A DNA stretch of 28,970 nucleotides from Acinetobacter geminorum (GTDB lineage Bacteria > Pseudomonadota > Gammaproteobacteria > Pseudomonadales > Moraxellaceae), in NCBI RefSeq assembly GCF_013009345.1, contig NZ_JABELE010000026.1:1-28970 (forward strand), read 5' to 3'. Each line of letters begins with the position of its first letter. Within the stretch, counting starts at the first letter, position 1. Under the pieces are notes generated by a model. That model was given only the letters and a program-made list of their open reading frames with translations. It made no database searches and was not told the origin of the DNA. The translations under genes were made by a program, and so were the position numbers. Below are positions 14,054 to 21,371 of this stretch, piece by piece.

Positions 14054-14710
14054 CTAAACGAGCTGAGTATAAATACAATATAAGTAACCCAAAATTGCTA
14101 AAGCAACGACAGGGGCAATAATCTTTGACCAGGTAGGTACCGAAATCTCAGTAGTTTGTTCTTCAATATGCAAGTCTTCGTGATGAGGTTGGGCTTGATG
14201 AACCATTTGATTGAACTCCTTCATTGTTGTATCCAATGATAGCTCTTCTTGTTCCACAGGTTTAGAACCAATTAATTCATTTAGGTGGTTTGTTAACCAA
14301 ACCCAATCTTCAGCTTGACCAGATAAGTGTTCGATCTGACCTAAAATTAATTCTTTTAAGCCGTTATGCCCAAAACCACCTGTTTCATCGAGCTGATTAA
14401 GTTCTGCTAATTGCAAAGTTAAAATTTCAGAAATACTCTGTTCTAGTTCTGAATTTTTTAAAGTCGACTGATTATGTTTAGAAGTTGTTAAATGACGAGC
14501 AACTTCTTGAATATAGAGTGGGTCTGAGGTTTTGATTTCTTGATAAATCTTATTGTCATTCTGACGCCATAAACTAATTAGTTTTCCAAGCGTAAGAATA
14601 TTCACCTCATCAATCAGTTTATTTTTTTCATTAACTGGATATTGATTTAAAAGCTGAGGCTTTTGAATTTTTATCTGCTCAGCAAAGTATTGGACTAAAT
14701 CAAATGCCAT
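14054..14710 (-). CDS. Unknown tail-anchored protein, third gene of sspAB operon
   Basis: A 218-aa protein that I cannot place in a family. The body (1-190) is helical, hydrophilic and rich in Glu, Gln and Leu. The last ~25 residues (from PTWSKIIAPVV) form a single hydrophobic segment followed by a short polar end, which predicts a C-terminal tail anchor with the body in the cytoplasm. GAGGAAG precedes the ATG, and sspB ends 18 nt upstream, so it is probably cotranscribed with sspA-sspB. A possible link of the ClpXP adaptor to the membrane is speculation. The long coherent frame and good ribosome-binding site make it a real gene. Confidence 0.78.
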   Translation of the reverse strand: MAFDLVQYFAEQIKIQKPQLLNQYPVNEKNKLIDEVNILTLGKLISLWRQNDNKIYQEIKTSDPLYIQEVARHLTTSKHNQSTLKNSELEQSISEILTLQLAELNQLDETGGFGHNGLKELILGQIEHLSGQAEDWVWLTNHLNELIGSKPVEQEELSLDTTMKEFNQMVHQAQPHHEDLHIEEQTTEISVPTWSKIIAPVVALAILGYLYCIYTQLV

Positions 14711-14728
14711 GCTTTCTTCCTCTAATAT

Positions 14729-15163
14729 TTAATCTAAAATTCTTAACGATGGTTTTTTCTTGGTTGATGTTGTTTCAGTTGTTTCTTGTACTTCTGACTC
14801 TACTGTATTTTCTACAGGTGTTACATTGGCATATTCTTCAGGATCAAAGAATAAACCTTGCCCATTCTCACGTGCGTAAATCCCCAAAACTGCTTGAATA
14901 GGGACATAAATATCTTTTGATGCTCCTCCAAAACGAGCTGAAAAGGTAATAGCTTCATTGGTGATAAGCAATTGATGAACTGCATGGGGCACAATATTTA
15001 GAACAATTTGCCCATCTTTAACAAATTGTTGCGGAACGTCGGTATGCGGTTGTGTCGCATCAACTAATAGATAAGGAGTAAGCTGGTTATCACAAATCCA
15101 TTCATAGATTGCACGAGCAAGATAAGGACGTGTAGGGGTTAAATCAATAGTTTGCTCAGACAT
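14729..15163 (-). CDS. sspB: ClpXP protease specificity-enhancing factor SspB
   Basis: A 144-aa adaptor that binds ssrA-tagged peptides and delivers them to ClpXP. The substrate-binding domain is recognisable (TPTRPYLARAIYEWICDN, TPYLLVDA, GQIVLNIVPHAV, ITFSARFGG, VPIQAVLGIYARENGQG, FFDPEEY). A flexible Thr/Glu-rich linker leads to a C-terminal KPSLRILD, equivalent to the ClpX-binding tail of E. coli SspB. It begins 6 nt after the sspA stop, in the usual sspA-sspB order. Confidence 0.93.
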   Translation of the reverse strand: MSEQTIDLTPTRPYLARAIYEWICDNQLTPYLLVDATQPHTDVPQQFVKDGQIVLNIVPHAVHQLLITNEAITFSARFGGASKDIYVPIQAVLGIYARENGQGLFFDPEEYANVTPVENTVESEVQETTETTSTKKKPSLRILD

Positions 15164-15169
15164 ATCACG

Positions 15170-15823
15170 CTATTCCATATTTAATAGTTCATTGTAACGG
15201 TTTTTCTCTTGAGGCGTCATCGATTTAGCAAAAGAAGGCCGTTCAAAGATACGTTTACAGTACAAAAATATAGGTCGACAGTGCTGTTTGGGTAAATCAA
15301 TTCCCATACTATTTAATCTTAAAAAGATCGGGGCAAGCATGCAGTCTAAGATTGTAAAATTCTCAGACATGAAATACGGAAAATGCTGAAATAGGGGAGT
15401 AAGTGAAATCAATGTTTCACGTAGTTCTTTTTGAGCTTTTTGCTTTTGTTCGAGATTTAGAGAGTCCGCATGTTTTAACATGTGATCTGCTAATTTGAAC
15501 CAGTCATTTTCAAGTCTCCAAATATACTGCCGCTGTTCTGCACGCATCATAGGAGCATCGGCATAAAGCTTACTTTGGCGATAACGATCATCTAAATATT
15601 CAGCGATGATAGGTGCTGAAAATAATTTAAGATTTTGTTCGACCAACATCGGTAATTGGTTGTAAGGATTTAAGCTGGCTAAATCTTCGTCTTCATGGTC
15701 AGTTATGATCAATTGATATTTGATTTGTTTTTCTGCTAATAAGAAACGAATCCAGTGAGAACGGAAATCATCAGCATGACTGTAAAGGGTAATCCCCTGA
15801 ATAGAGGTGTTTTCGACCGACAT
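15170..15823 (-). CDS. sspA: Stringent starvation protein A (SspA)
   Basis: A 217-aa RNA-polymerase-associated protein with a GST fold. The N-terminal thioredoxin-like domain (ITLYSHADDFRSHWIRFLL, LNPYNQLPMLV, FSAPIIAEYLDDRY) is followed by the helical domain. The Pro-His-Pro surface loop that is essential in E. coli SspA aligns here with Arg-Gln-Ser (82-84). It heads the operon with sspB and lies downstream of the rplM-rpsI terminator, the classical order. Its ribosome-binding site is weak. A promoter somewhere in 15824-15945 is expected but I could not define it with confidence. Confidence 0.92.
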   Translation of the reverse strand: MSVENTSIQGITLYSHADDFRSHWIRFLLAEKQIKYQLIITDHEDEDLASLNPYNQLPMLVEQNLKLFSAPIIAEYLDDRYRQSKLYADAPMMRAEQRQYIWRLENDWFKLADHMLKHADSLNLEQKQKAQKELRETLISLTPLFQHFPYFMSENFTILDCMLAPIFLRLNSMGIDLPKQHCRPIFLYCKRIFERPSFAKSMTPQEKNRYNELLNME

Positions 15824-15948
15824 ATCACAAGACGACGTGGTTGAGTGAATCGATTAGGATACTAAAAATACTCTAGGAAATCACGGTTCTAAAGAGATAG
15901 TTTGTTTATATTTATAAGTTTGCATTTTATGGCTCTATTTTCATAATA

Positions 15949-15978
15949 AAAAAGCCTTGGGAAAATCCAAGGCTTTTT
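15949..15978 (-). terminator. Terminator of rplM-rpsI
   Basis: A 12-bp stem (15949-15960 with 15967-15978, AAAGCCTTGG/CCAAGGCTTT core) with a 6-nt loop; on the minus strand it is followed by a run of Ts. It lies 19 nt after the rpsI stop. Confidence 0.9.
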
Positions 15979-15997
15979 GTCCAACTCGATAAACGAA

Positions 15998-16384
15998 TTA
16001 ACGTTTAGAGAATTGAGGACGCTTACGAGCTTTACGTAAACCAAGTTTCTTACGTTCAACTTCACGAGCATCACGAGTAACGAAACCAGCTTGACGTAGA
16101 ACAGGTTTTAAAGTTTCGTCAGCAGCGATAAGCGCACGAGTAATACCGTGACGGATCGCGCCAGCTTGACCACCGATACCACCACCTTTAACAGTGATGT
16201 AAAGGTCAAACTTTTCAGTAACTTCTAAAAGTTCTAAAGGTTGACGAACAACCATACGAGCAGTTTCACGACCGAAATATTGCTCTAAAGTACGGTTGTT
16301 AATAACGAGTTTACCTGTACCAGCTGACAAGAAAACACGTGCAGTTGCGGTCTTACGGCGACCTGTACCATAATTAGTAGCCAT
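15998..16384 (-). CDS. rpsI: 30S ribosomal protein S9
   Basis: A 128-aa S9 protein with all family landmarks: YGTGRRKTATARVFL, the GxGxxxVNxR-type segment GTGKLVINNRT, VKGGGIGGQAGAIRHGITRAL, and the basic C-terminal tail KLGLRKARKRPQFSKR that reaches the P-site tRNA. It is 12 nt downstream of rplM in the universal rplM-rpsI pair. Confidence 0.98.
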   Translation of the reverse strand: MATNYGTGRRKTATARVFLSAGTGKLVINNRTLEQYFGRETARMVVRQPLELLEVTEKFDLYITVKGGGIGGQAGAIRHGITRALIAADETLKPVLRQAGFVTRDAREVERKKLGLRKARKRPQFSKR

Positions 16385-16396
16385 GTGCTGTATCCC

Positions 16397-16825
16397 TTAG
16401 ATGTCCAAAACTTGTGGCTGTTGAGCAGCATGCGGATGCTCAGTACCAGCGTACACTTTCATTTTTTTGATCATTGCATAACCAAGAGGACCTTTTGGTA
16501 ACATGCCTTTAACCGCTTTTTCAAGAACAGCTTCAGGTTTGTGAGCGATTAACTTCTCGAAGTTAGTCTCACGGATACCACCAGGGAAACCAGTATGGCG
16601 ATAATATTTCTTATCAAGTGATTTTTTACCAGTCACTTGAACTTGTTCAGCATTAATCACAACGATGTAATCGCCAGTGTCAACGTGAGGAGTATAAGAA
16701 GTTTTGTGCTTACCGCGTAAACGACGAGCGATTTCAGTCGCAAGGCGACCTAAAGTTTTGCCAGAAGCATCAACAACATACCAGTCATGTTGAACTTCAG
16801 CTGGCTTAGCGCTGAGAGTTTTCAT
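16397..16825 (-). CDS. rplM: 50S ribosomal protein L13
   Basis: A 142-aa L13 with expected length and motifs ([70 protein letters not shown]). First gene of rplM-rpsI. The leader between its promoter and start contains an inverted repeat (see separate entry) that could serve in autoregulation, as is known for L13 in E. coli. Confidence 0.98.
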
Positions 16826-16848
16826 TAAACCACTACCTATTATAGTTG

Positions 16849-16874
16849 GTTTGGACTATGGAATCTGTCCAAAC
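16849..16874 (-). promoter_or_regulatory. Leader hairpin of rplM-rpsI
   Basis: GTTTGGAC (16849-16856) and GTCCAAAC (16867-16874) form an 8-bp inverted repeat with a 10-nt spacer, 23 nt upstream of the rplM start and just downstream of the predicted transcription start. It may be the L13 feedback element. A third copy of the GTCCAAAC octamer lies in the promoter spacer. Confidence 0.6.
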
Positions 16875-16887
16875 AAAAGGAGCGAGC

Positions 16888-16916
16888 ATTCTAAACGAGT
16901 TTGTCCAAACTCACAA
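16888..16916 (-). promoter_or_regulatory. Promoter of rplM-rpsI
   Basis: On the minus strand TTGTGA (16911-16916) and TAGAAT (16888-16893) are 17 bp apart, followed by a GC-rich discriminator (GCTCGCTCC), as in stringently controlled ribosomal promoters. The spacer and -35 edge carry the palindrome GAGTTTGGACAAACTC (16897-16912). Confidence 0.65.
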
Positions 16917-17013
16917 GAAAAATCCAGTTTAAGCCCTATAATTTAATCCATAAACTGATGAATGTCAGATATGTTAAAATTAAACAAATTCTTGTTATGT
17001 GTCTGGAGTGATT

Positions 17014-17982
17014 GTGCTGCCATTATATGTCACTTCCGGTGAGCCGGCTGGTATTGGTCCAGATATCTGTTTGAGCTTGGCTAAGCGGGTTGATGAACGC
17101 CCTGTTGTTATCTTGGGTGACCGAGACTTATTAGAGCAACGTGCCCAAAAACTTGGGATCGATATTCAATTTATAGAATATACAGGACAGCCTGAGTCAT
17201 CATCTCTGAATGAACTCTATGTAGAGCATGTGCCTTTAAAAGCAGCTGTCATTGATGGTCAATTAAACCCGGCTAATGCAGCTTATGTATTAGAGCAACT
17301 GCGTCGCTCAGCTGATTATGCAATGTCTGGTAAAAGTGTTGGGATAGCCACGGCACCCGTGCAAAAATCGGTTATTAATGATGCTGGTATTTTGTTTAGT
17401 GGTCACACTGAATACTATCAAGAGTTTGCAGGCGTAGAGCGTGTCGTCATGATGCTTGCAACCAAAACTTTACGTGTTGCGTTAGCAACTACACATTTAC
17501 CCTTAAGAGATGTAGCAGATGCGATTACCAAAGAGCGTTTGCATCAGGTTATTGATATTTTACTACACGACTTAAAAACTAAATTTAAGATTACAGACCC
17601 ACGTTTACTCGTGTGTGGCTTAAATCCTCATGCAGGTGAAGATGGTTATTTAGGGCGTGAAGAGATTGAAACCATTAATCCGGTACTCGAAAGTTATCGG
17701 GCGCAAGGGTTTAAAATGAGTTTAAGCTTGCCGGCAGATACCTTGTTTACTCCAGAACATCTTAAAAATGCAGACGCTGTACTTGCCATGTACCATGATC
17801 AAGGTTTACCTGTGTTAAAATCACAAGGGTTTGGTGAAGCCATCAATATTACATTGGGTTTGCCTTTCATTCGAACTTCGGTTGACCATGGCACTGCCTT
17901 GTCTTTGGCTGGGACTGGTTTGGCAAAAAGCTCAAGTTTAAATGTCGCTGTTGATTTAGCTTTATCTTTAGCAGCGAGCTAA
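17014..17982 (+). CDS. pdxA: 4-hydroxythreonine-4-phosphate dehydrogenase
   Basis: A PdxA enzyme of pyridoxal-5'-phosphate synthesis: NAD-dependent oxidation and decarboxylation of 4-phosphohydroxy-threonine. The N-terminus YVTSGEPAGIGPDICL, the metal-ligand His motifs FSGHTEY, NPHAGEDGYLG and MYHDQGLPVLK, and the TSVDHGTA segment are all present. In-frame GTG codons occur at 16999, 17008 and 17014. GGAG at 17005-17008 is 5 nt before 17014, so I choose that (322 aa, MLPLYVTSG). It leads a plus-strand set pdxA-ksgA-apaH, the same order as in other gammaproteobacteria. Confidence 0.93.
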   Translation: MLPLYVTSGEPAGIGPDICLSLAKRVDERPVVILGDRDLLEQRAQKLGIDIQFIEYTGQPESSSLNELYVEHVPLKAAVIDGQLNPANAAYVLEQLRRSADYAMSGKSVGIATAPVQKSVINDAGILFSGHTEYYQEFAGVERVVMMLATKTLRVALATTHLPLRDVADAITKERLHQVIDILLHDLKTKFKITDPRLLVCGLNPHAGEDGYLGREEIETINPVLESYRAQGFKMSLSLPADTLFTPEHLKNADAVLAMYHDQGLPVLKSQGFGEAINITLGLPFIRTSVDHGTALSLAGTGLAKSSSLNVAVDLALSLAAS

Positions 17983-18005
17983 ATTTTTCATGTTGGAAAT
18001 GTTAT

Positions 18006-18818
18006 ATGTATCAAATTAATGCCCTAAACCCGAAAGATGAAGGGCATAAAGCTCGTAAACGTTTTGGTCAAAACTTCTTACATGATCAACGAGTCATTGC
18101 CAAAATTGTGCGCTCTGTAAGTCCGCGTACTGGTGACAATATTGTCGAGATTGGACCTGGTTTAGCTGCCTTAACCTCTCCTTTAATTGGGGAGTGTGAT
18201 GCATTAACCGTAGTGGAGCTAGATCGTGACTTAGCTGCTGGGCTACCAGAACGTGTTCCACATCCTGAACGTTTGACGATTATAGAAGCTGACGCATTAA
18301 AATATGACTTTAGCGAACTGGTAAAAGATGGCCGACCATTACGTGTAGTCGGTAACTTACCTTATAACATTTCAACTCCATTACTTTTTCATCTCTTGGA
18401 ATTTGGCAGTAAAGTTAAAGATATGCACTTTATGCTGCAAAAAGAGGTGGTTGAACGTATTACTGCTGAACCGAATACGAAAGAATATGGACGCTTGTCG
18501 GTAATGATTCAGTATTACTGTCAACCAACATTTTTATTTGAAGTGCCGGCTGGTGCATTTAACCCACCACCTAAAGTAACGAGTGCTGTTTTCCGGCTTG
18601 TTCCGTATGATCAAAAGCCAATTACAGCAAAAGATGAAAAAGCTTTAGCTCGACTGGTCGCCCATGTATTTACTCAGCGCCGCAAAACTTTAAGAAACAG
18701 TCTTAAAGGTATGATTGCAGAAGATGGCTTTGAAAAAGCGGGTGTTGATCCGATGGCTCGTCCAGAGACCTTAACACTTGCCCAATTTGTTGCTTTGGCC
18801 GATCAAATGGTGGCGTAA
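18006..18818 (+). CDS. rsmA: 16S rRNA dimethyladenosine transferase (RsmA/KsgA)
   Basis: A 270-aa SAM-dependent methyltransferase that dimethylates two adjacent adenines near the 3' end of 16S rRNA (helix 45). Motifs are RKRFGQNFLHD (18-28), the SAM loop VEIGPGLAALT (47-57), and the target-adenine motif NLPYNIST (117-124). The C-terminal RRKTLRNSLKG is also typical. It begins 23 nt after pdxA and its stop abuts the apaH start. Confidence 0.96.
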   Translation: MYQINALNPKDEGHKARKRFGQNFLHDQRVIAKIVRSVSPRTGDNIVEIGPGLAALTSPLIGECDALTVVELDRDLAAGLPERVPHPERLTIIEADALKYDFSELVKDGRPLRVVGNLPYNISTPLLFHLLEFGSKVKDMHFMLQKEVVERITAEPNTKEYGRLSVMIQYYCQPTFLFEVPAGAFNPPPKVTSAVFRLVPYDQKPITAKDEKALARLVAHVFTQRRKTLRNSLKGMIAEDGFEKAGVDPMARPETLTLAQFVALADQMVA

Positions 18819-19661
18819 ATGACTAAGCGTTATAACTATGTTATTGGCGATGTGCAGGGTTGTTTTGAAGCTTTAAAAGCCTTACTTAAAGAAATACGTT
18901 TTGATCCAGATCAAGACTTTTTATGGTTTGCTGGTGATTTAGTCGCACGTGGTGAAAACTCGGTAGGGGCATTGCGTTTTATTAAAAAGCTTGCTGATCG
19001 TGGCGCTGCTGCAACTGTACTTGGAAATCATGACCTGACTTTAATTGCGGGTGCACGCGGTTTAAAAGAGATTAAAGAAAAAGATCATACTCAAGACGTT
19101 ATTGATGCGATTGATGGTGATGAGTTAATCGACTGGTTACGTAAACAGCCATTATGTTTATTGCCAAACGAGCATACGATCCTTACTCATGCTGGCATAC
19201 CTTGTATTTGGGATGCGCAAAAAACTGTAACGTTGGCAAAAGAGGTTGAGGCTGTACTCGCAAACGAAGATTTATCTGTATTGGATGCTTTTTTAGCAGA
19301 TATGTATGGTTCAAAACCAGATTTGTGGGAAGATGACCTAACTGGTTCTGCGCGTTTACGTTGTATTACCAATTATTTGACTCGCATGCGTTTAACCAAT
19401 GCCAAAGGGGCTTTAGAGTTTAGTTTTAAAGATGCTCTGGATGCACCAATGCCGGAAGGTTATTTACCTTGGTTTGAATTTCCGAGCAAAGCGGCACAAA
19501 CTCATCAAATTATTTTTGGTCATTGGGCTGCGCTCGAGGGCAGAACTATTGATGAGCAGATCCAGAATATCGATGGTGGCTGTGTTTGGGGCAGAAAATT
19601 AATAGCTTATCGAATTGAAGACAAAGAAATTTTTTCTGTTGAAAACCCTGTGCAAATATAA
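18819..19661 (+). CDS. apaH: Diadenosine tetraphosphatase, symmetrical
   Basis: A 280-aa calcineurin-like phosphatase that splits Ap4A into two ADP and can decap Np4-RNAs. Metal-binding motifs are GDVQGC (10-15), AGDLVARG (38-45), LGNHDLT (68-74), THAGIP and FGHWAAL. The ATG directly follows the ksgA stop (TAAATG), implying coupling. A 9-bp palindrome (AGCAAAGCA/TGCTTTGCT, 19661-19679) overlaps its stop codon, ahead of the terminator. Confidence 0.95.
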   Translation: MTKRYNYVIGDVQGCFEALKALLKEIRFDPDQDFLWFAGDLVARGENSVGALRFIKKLADRGAAATVLGNHDLTLIAGARGLKEIKEKDHTQDVIDAIDGDELIDWLRKQPLCLLPNEHTILTHAGIPCIWDAQKTVTLAKEVEAVLANEDLSVLDAFLADMYGSKPDLWEDDLTGSARLRCITNYLTRMRLTNAKGALEFSFKDALDAPMPEGYLPWFEFPSKAAQTHQIIFGHWAALEGRTIDEQIQNIDGGCVWGRKLIAYRIEDKEIFSVENPVQI

Positions 19662-19716
19662 GCAAAGCAATGCTTTGCTATGAACGTAAGATGAAGCTAG
19701 TAGCTAATTTAAAAAT

Positions 19717-19742
19717 AAAAAAGCCGCAGAAGCGGCTTTTTT
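19717..19742. terminator. Bidirectional terminator between apaH and DUF2147 gene
   Basis: An 11-bp stem, AAAAAAGCCGC (19717-19727) with GCGGCTTTTTT (19732-19742), has a 4-nt loop with A- and T-runs on the two flanks. It lies between convergent genes. Confidence 0.92.
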
Positions 19743-19753
19743 ATTGGGAACTA

Positions 19754-20197
19754 TTATTCTACGCGAATCCAAATTTGATTACGTCCCAAAGCTGAAACTC
19801 CAAGATAACCACGCATATGTAAGCGTTTGCCAGTTGCACTGAGCTTTGCTTTAAGTCCGTAAAGTTTGCCAGTATTTGGATCTAAAATTTTACCACCAGT
19901 ATAATTAAGTCCATCTGTTTGTTTTAAACCTGTTGCGATATCCAGACCTAAAATCGGTTTATTGGTATAGGGCGCAGGGCAGTTATTACAAATCTCTTTA
20001 GGCGTATAACCTGGGCGTGGTGTAACTTTGACAATTTTTCCGGCATATGTCCCATTAGCTTCTTTTCGTATTTCTACCTGTGCTTTGGGTGCACCAGTTT
20101 TATCATCAATTGTTTGCCAAAGACCTGTTATATCTGCTGCAAATGTAGCAGTATTGATCCCCAATAAGAGCAGAGCTCCAAGAAAAATTTTCCCCAT
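19754..20197 (-). CDS. DUF2147 family exported protein
   Basis: A 147-aa secreted protein with a cleavable signal peptide (MGKIFLGALLLLGI...TFAADI) and a DUF2147 domain: ADITGLWQTIDDKTG, AQVEIRKEANGTYAGKIVKV, a CNNC pair, KPILGLDIATGLK, GGKILDPNTGKLYGLKAKL, RGYLGVSALGRNQIWIRV. The domain is lipocalin-like and its function is unknown. An upstream ATG (20218) is in frame, but AAAGGA sits 9 nt before the ATG at 20197 and this gives a proper signal peptide. It lies downstream of lrgB on the same strand. Confidence 0.87.
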   Translation of the reverse strand: MGKIFLGALLLLGINTATFAADITGLWQTIDDKTGAPKAQVEIRKEANGTYAGKIVKVTPRPGYTPKEICNNCPAPYTNKPILGLDIATGLKQTDGLNYTGGKILDPNTGKLYGLKAKLSATGKRLHMRGYLGVSALGRNQIWIRVE

Positions 20198-20281
20198 AAT
20201 TAAAAATCCTTTTAACATTGAAAGGTCATCTTATTGGGAATTGATAGACCATTCAACGTTTATTTAATCTACTTTTTTTAA

Positions 20282-20956
20282 TTATGGTGTTCCAAAAGAC
20301 AGCATTAATGTTGGTAACCAAATTGCAGTAAATACACCGTTCAATGCCATACCAAATGCAGCGTAACGACCTGCAACAGGTCCACGTTGCCAAGCTTGAG
20401 CTGTTCCGATGGCATGTGCAGCTAAACCTAACGCTAAACCTGATGCTCGTTCATCATGAATATGTTTAAGTAAGAATGGTGAAAATGCTGCGCCAATTAC
20501 CCCAGACAAAATGACAATAAGGGTCACAAGTGTTTCAGGAGCATGTAATAAAGTTGCGATGTTCAGAGCAATTGGAGTAGTTACTGCACGGGTAGCAAAT
20601 GCAAGAATGGTGGGTTCAGACATATGTAACAAATAAGCCAGCCCCATAGGTAGGGCAACGGCGCTAATACTTGCAAAAAGTAAAATACCAATGACCGATT
20701 TAATTGGAAGATCATCGTAACGCATTGCAGCTAAAGGAATGGCTAAGGCCACAGTGACATAACCTAATAGATGACCAAATAAGTCATTCACATAAAGACG
20801 ATATTGCTCATATGGCACATGTAGAACTGCAAGTAAGCCAATTACAATAAACATGCCGAAAACTAAAAGTGGAACTTGCGGGAAACGTCGGTTTAAAGGC
20901 TTTGCACACAGATAACCAATGAGTGTGATCAAAAATCCGTAGAAAATCGTAAACAT
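20282..20956 (-). CDS. lrgB: LrgB/CidB family membrane protein
   Basis: A 224-aa polytopic membrane protein of the LrgB (antiholin-like) family, with about six hydrophobic segments starting with MFTIFYGFLITLIGYLCAKPL. Conserved features are the RAVTTPIAL and GLAAHAIGTAQA segments. AAGGAG before the ATG at 20956 decides this start over the upstream frame that overlaps lrgA. In Gram-positive bacteria LrgAB modulates murein hydrolases and programmed lysis, with recent links to pyruvate transport; in Acinetobacter the role is not established. It follows lrgA by 10 nt. Confidence 0.88.
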   Translation of the reverse strand: MFTIFYGFLITLIGYLCAKPLNRRFPQVPLLVFGMFIVIGLLAVLHVPYEQYRLYVNDLFGHLLGYVTVALAIPLAAMRYDDLPIKSVIGILLFASISAVALPMGLAYLLHMSEPTILAFATRAVTTPIALNIATLLHAPETLVTLIVILSGVIGAAFSPFLLKHIHDERASGLALGLAAHAIGTAQAWQRGPVAGRYAAFGMALNGVFTAIWLPTLMLSFGTP

Positions 20957-20966
20957 TTTATTCTCC

Positions 20967-21338
20967 TTATAACCAACGTTTTGCCATTTTTGCATAGACC
21001 CACAAAGGTATAAGGGTGCTGAACACTAAAACAAAAAGAAATAACGGAATTTCCTTACCCATATGTACAAGCATAATTAATGATCCTGCACAAATGGGCA
21101 AAAAAGCGAATCCACTTTCTTTCATGATTTTATTATTGGTATCCACTATTCGAAGTGGAATTTTTTTAAACTTTCTCCATATCAGTAAAATAATAAGTAA
21201 GCTGATTAGACCGACCAGATTACCTAATTCTGGATGACCAAAAGCACGCATAACGACGACAGAGCCTTCACGAAAACCAATAATGAGTAGTAATGTGATT
21301 ACCCATGCTGTCCAGTCTATACTTTTGATCTTATCCAT
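20967..21338 (-). CDS. lrgA: LrgA/CidA family membrane protein
   Basis: A 123-aa small holin-like membrane protein with four hydrophobic segments (AWVITLLLIIGF, LVGLISLLIILLIW, FAFLPICAGSLIML, LFLFVLVFSTLIPLWVY). The start at 21338 (MDKIKSID) has a weak AGAG about 10 nt upstream; an ATG at 21368 would add ten residues. It is paired with lrgB, and begins 33 nt downstream of hflX, so the three may share a transcript. Confidence 0.83.
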   Translation of the reverse strand: MDKIKSIDWTAWVITLLLIIGFREGSVVVMRAFGHPELGNLVGLISLLIILLIWRKFKKIPLRIVDTNNKIMKESGFAFLPICAGSLIMLVHMGKEIPLFLFVLVFSTLIPLWVYAKMAKRWL

Positions 21339-21371
21339 ATTTTTTATCTCTAAAAGTTTACTTATCAAGTT

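Noticed and set aside
19661..19679. Palindrome at the apaH stop as a separate terminator
   Set aside because: Only one base separates the arms and no T-run follows; a standard terminator lies 40 nt downstream.
20028..20267. 79-codon plus-strand frame over the DUF2147 gene
   Set aside because: It is antisense to the signal peptide and the N-terminal part of a recognised family protein, with no independent support.
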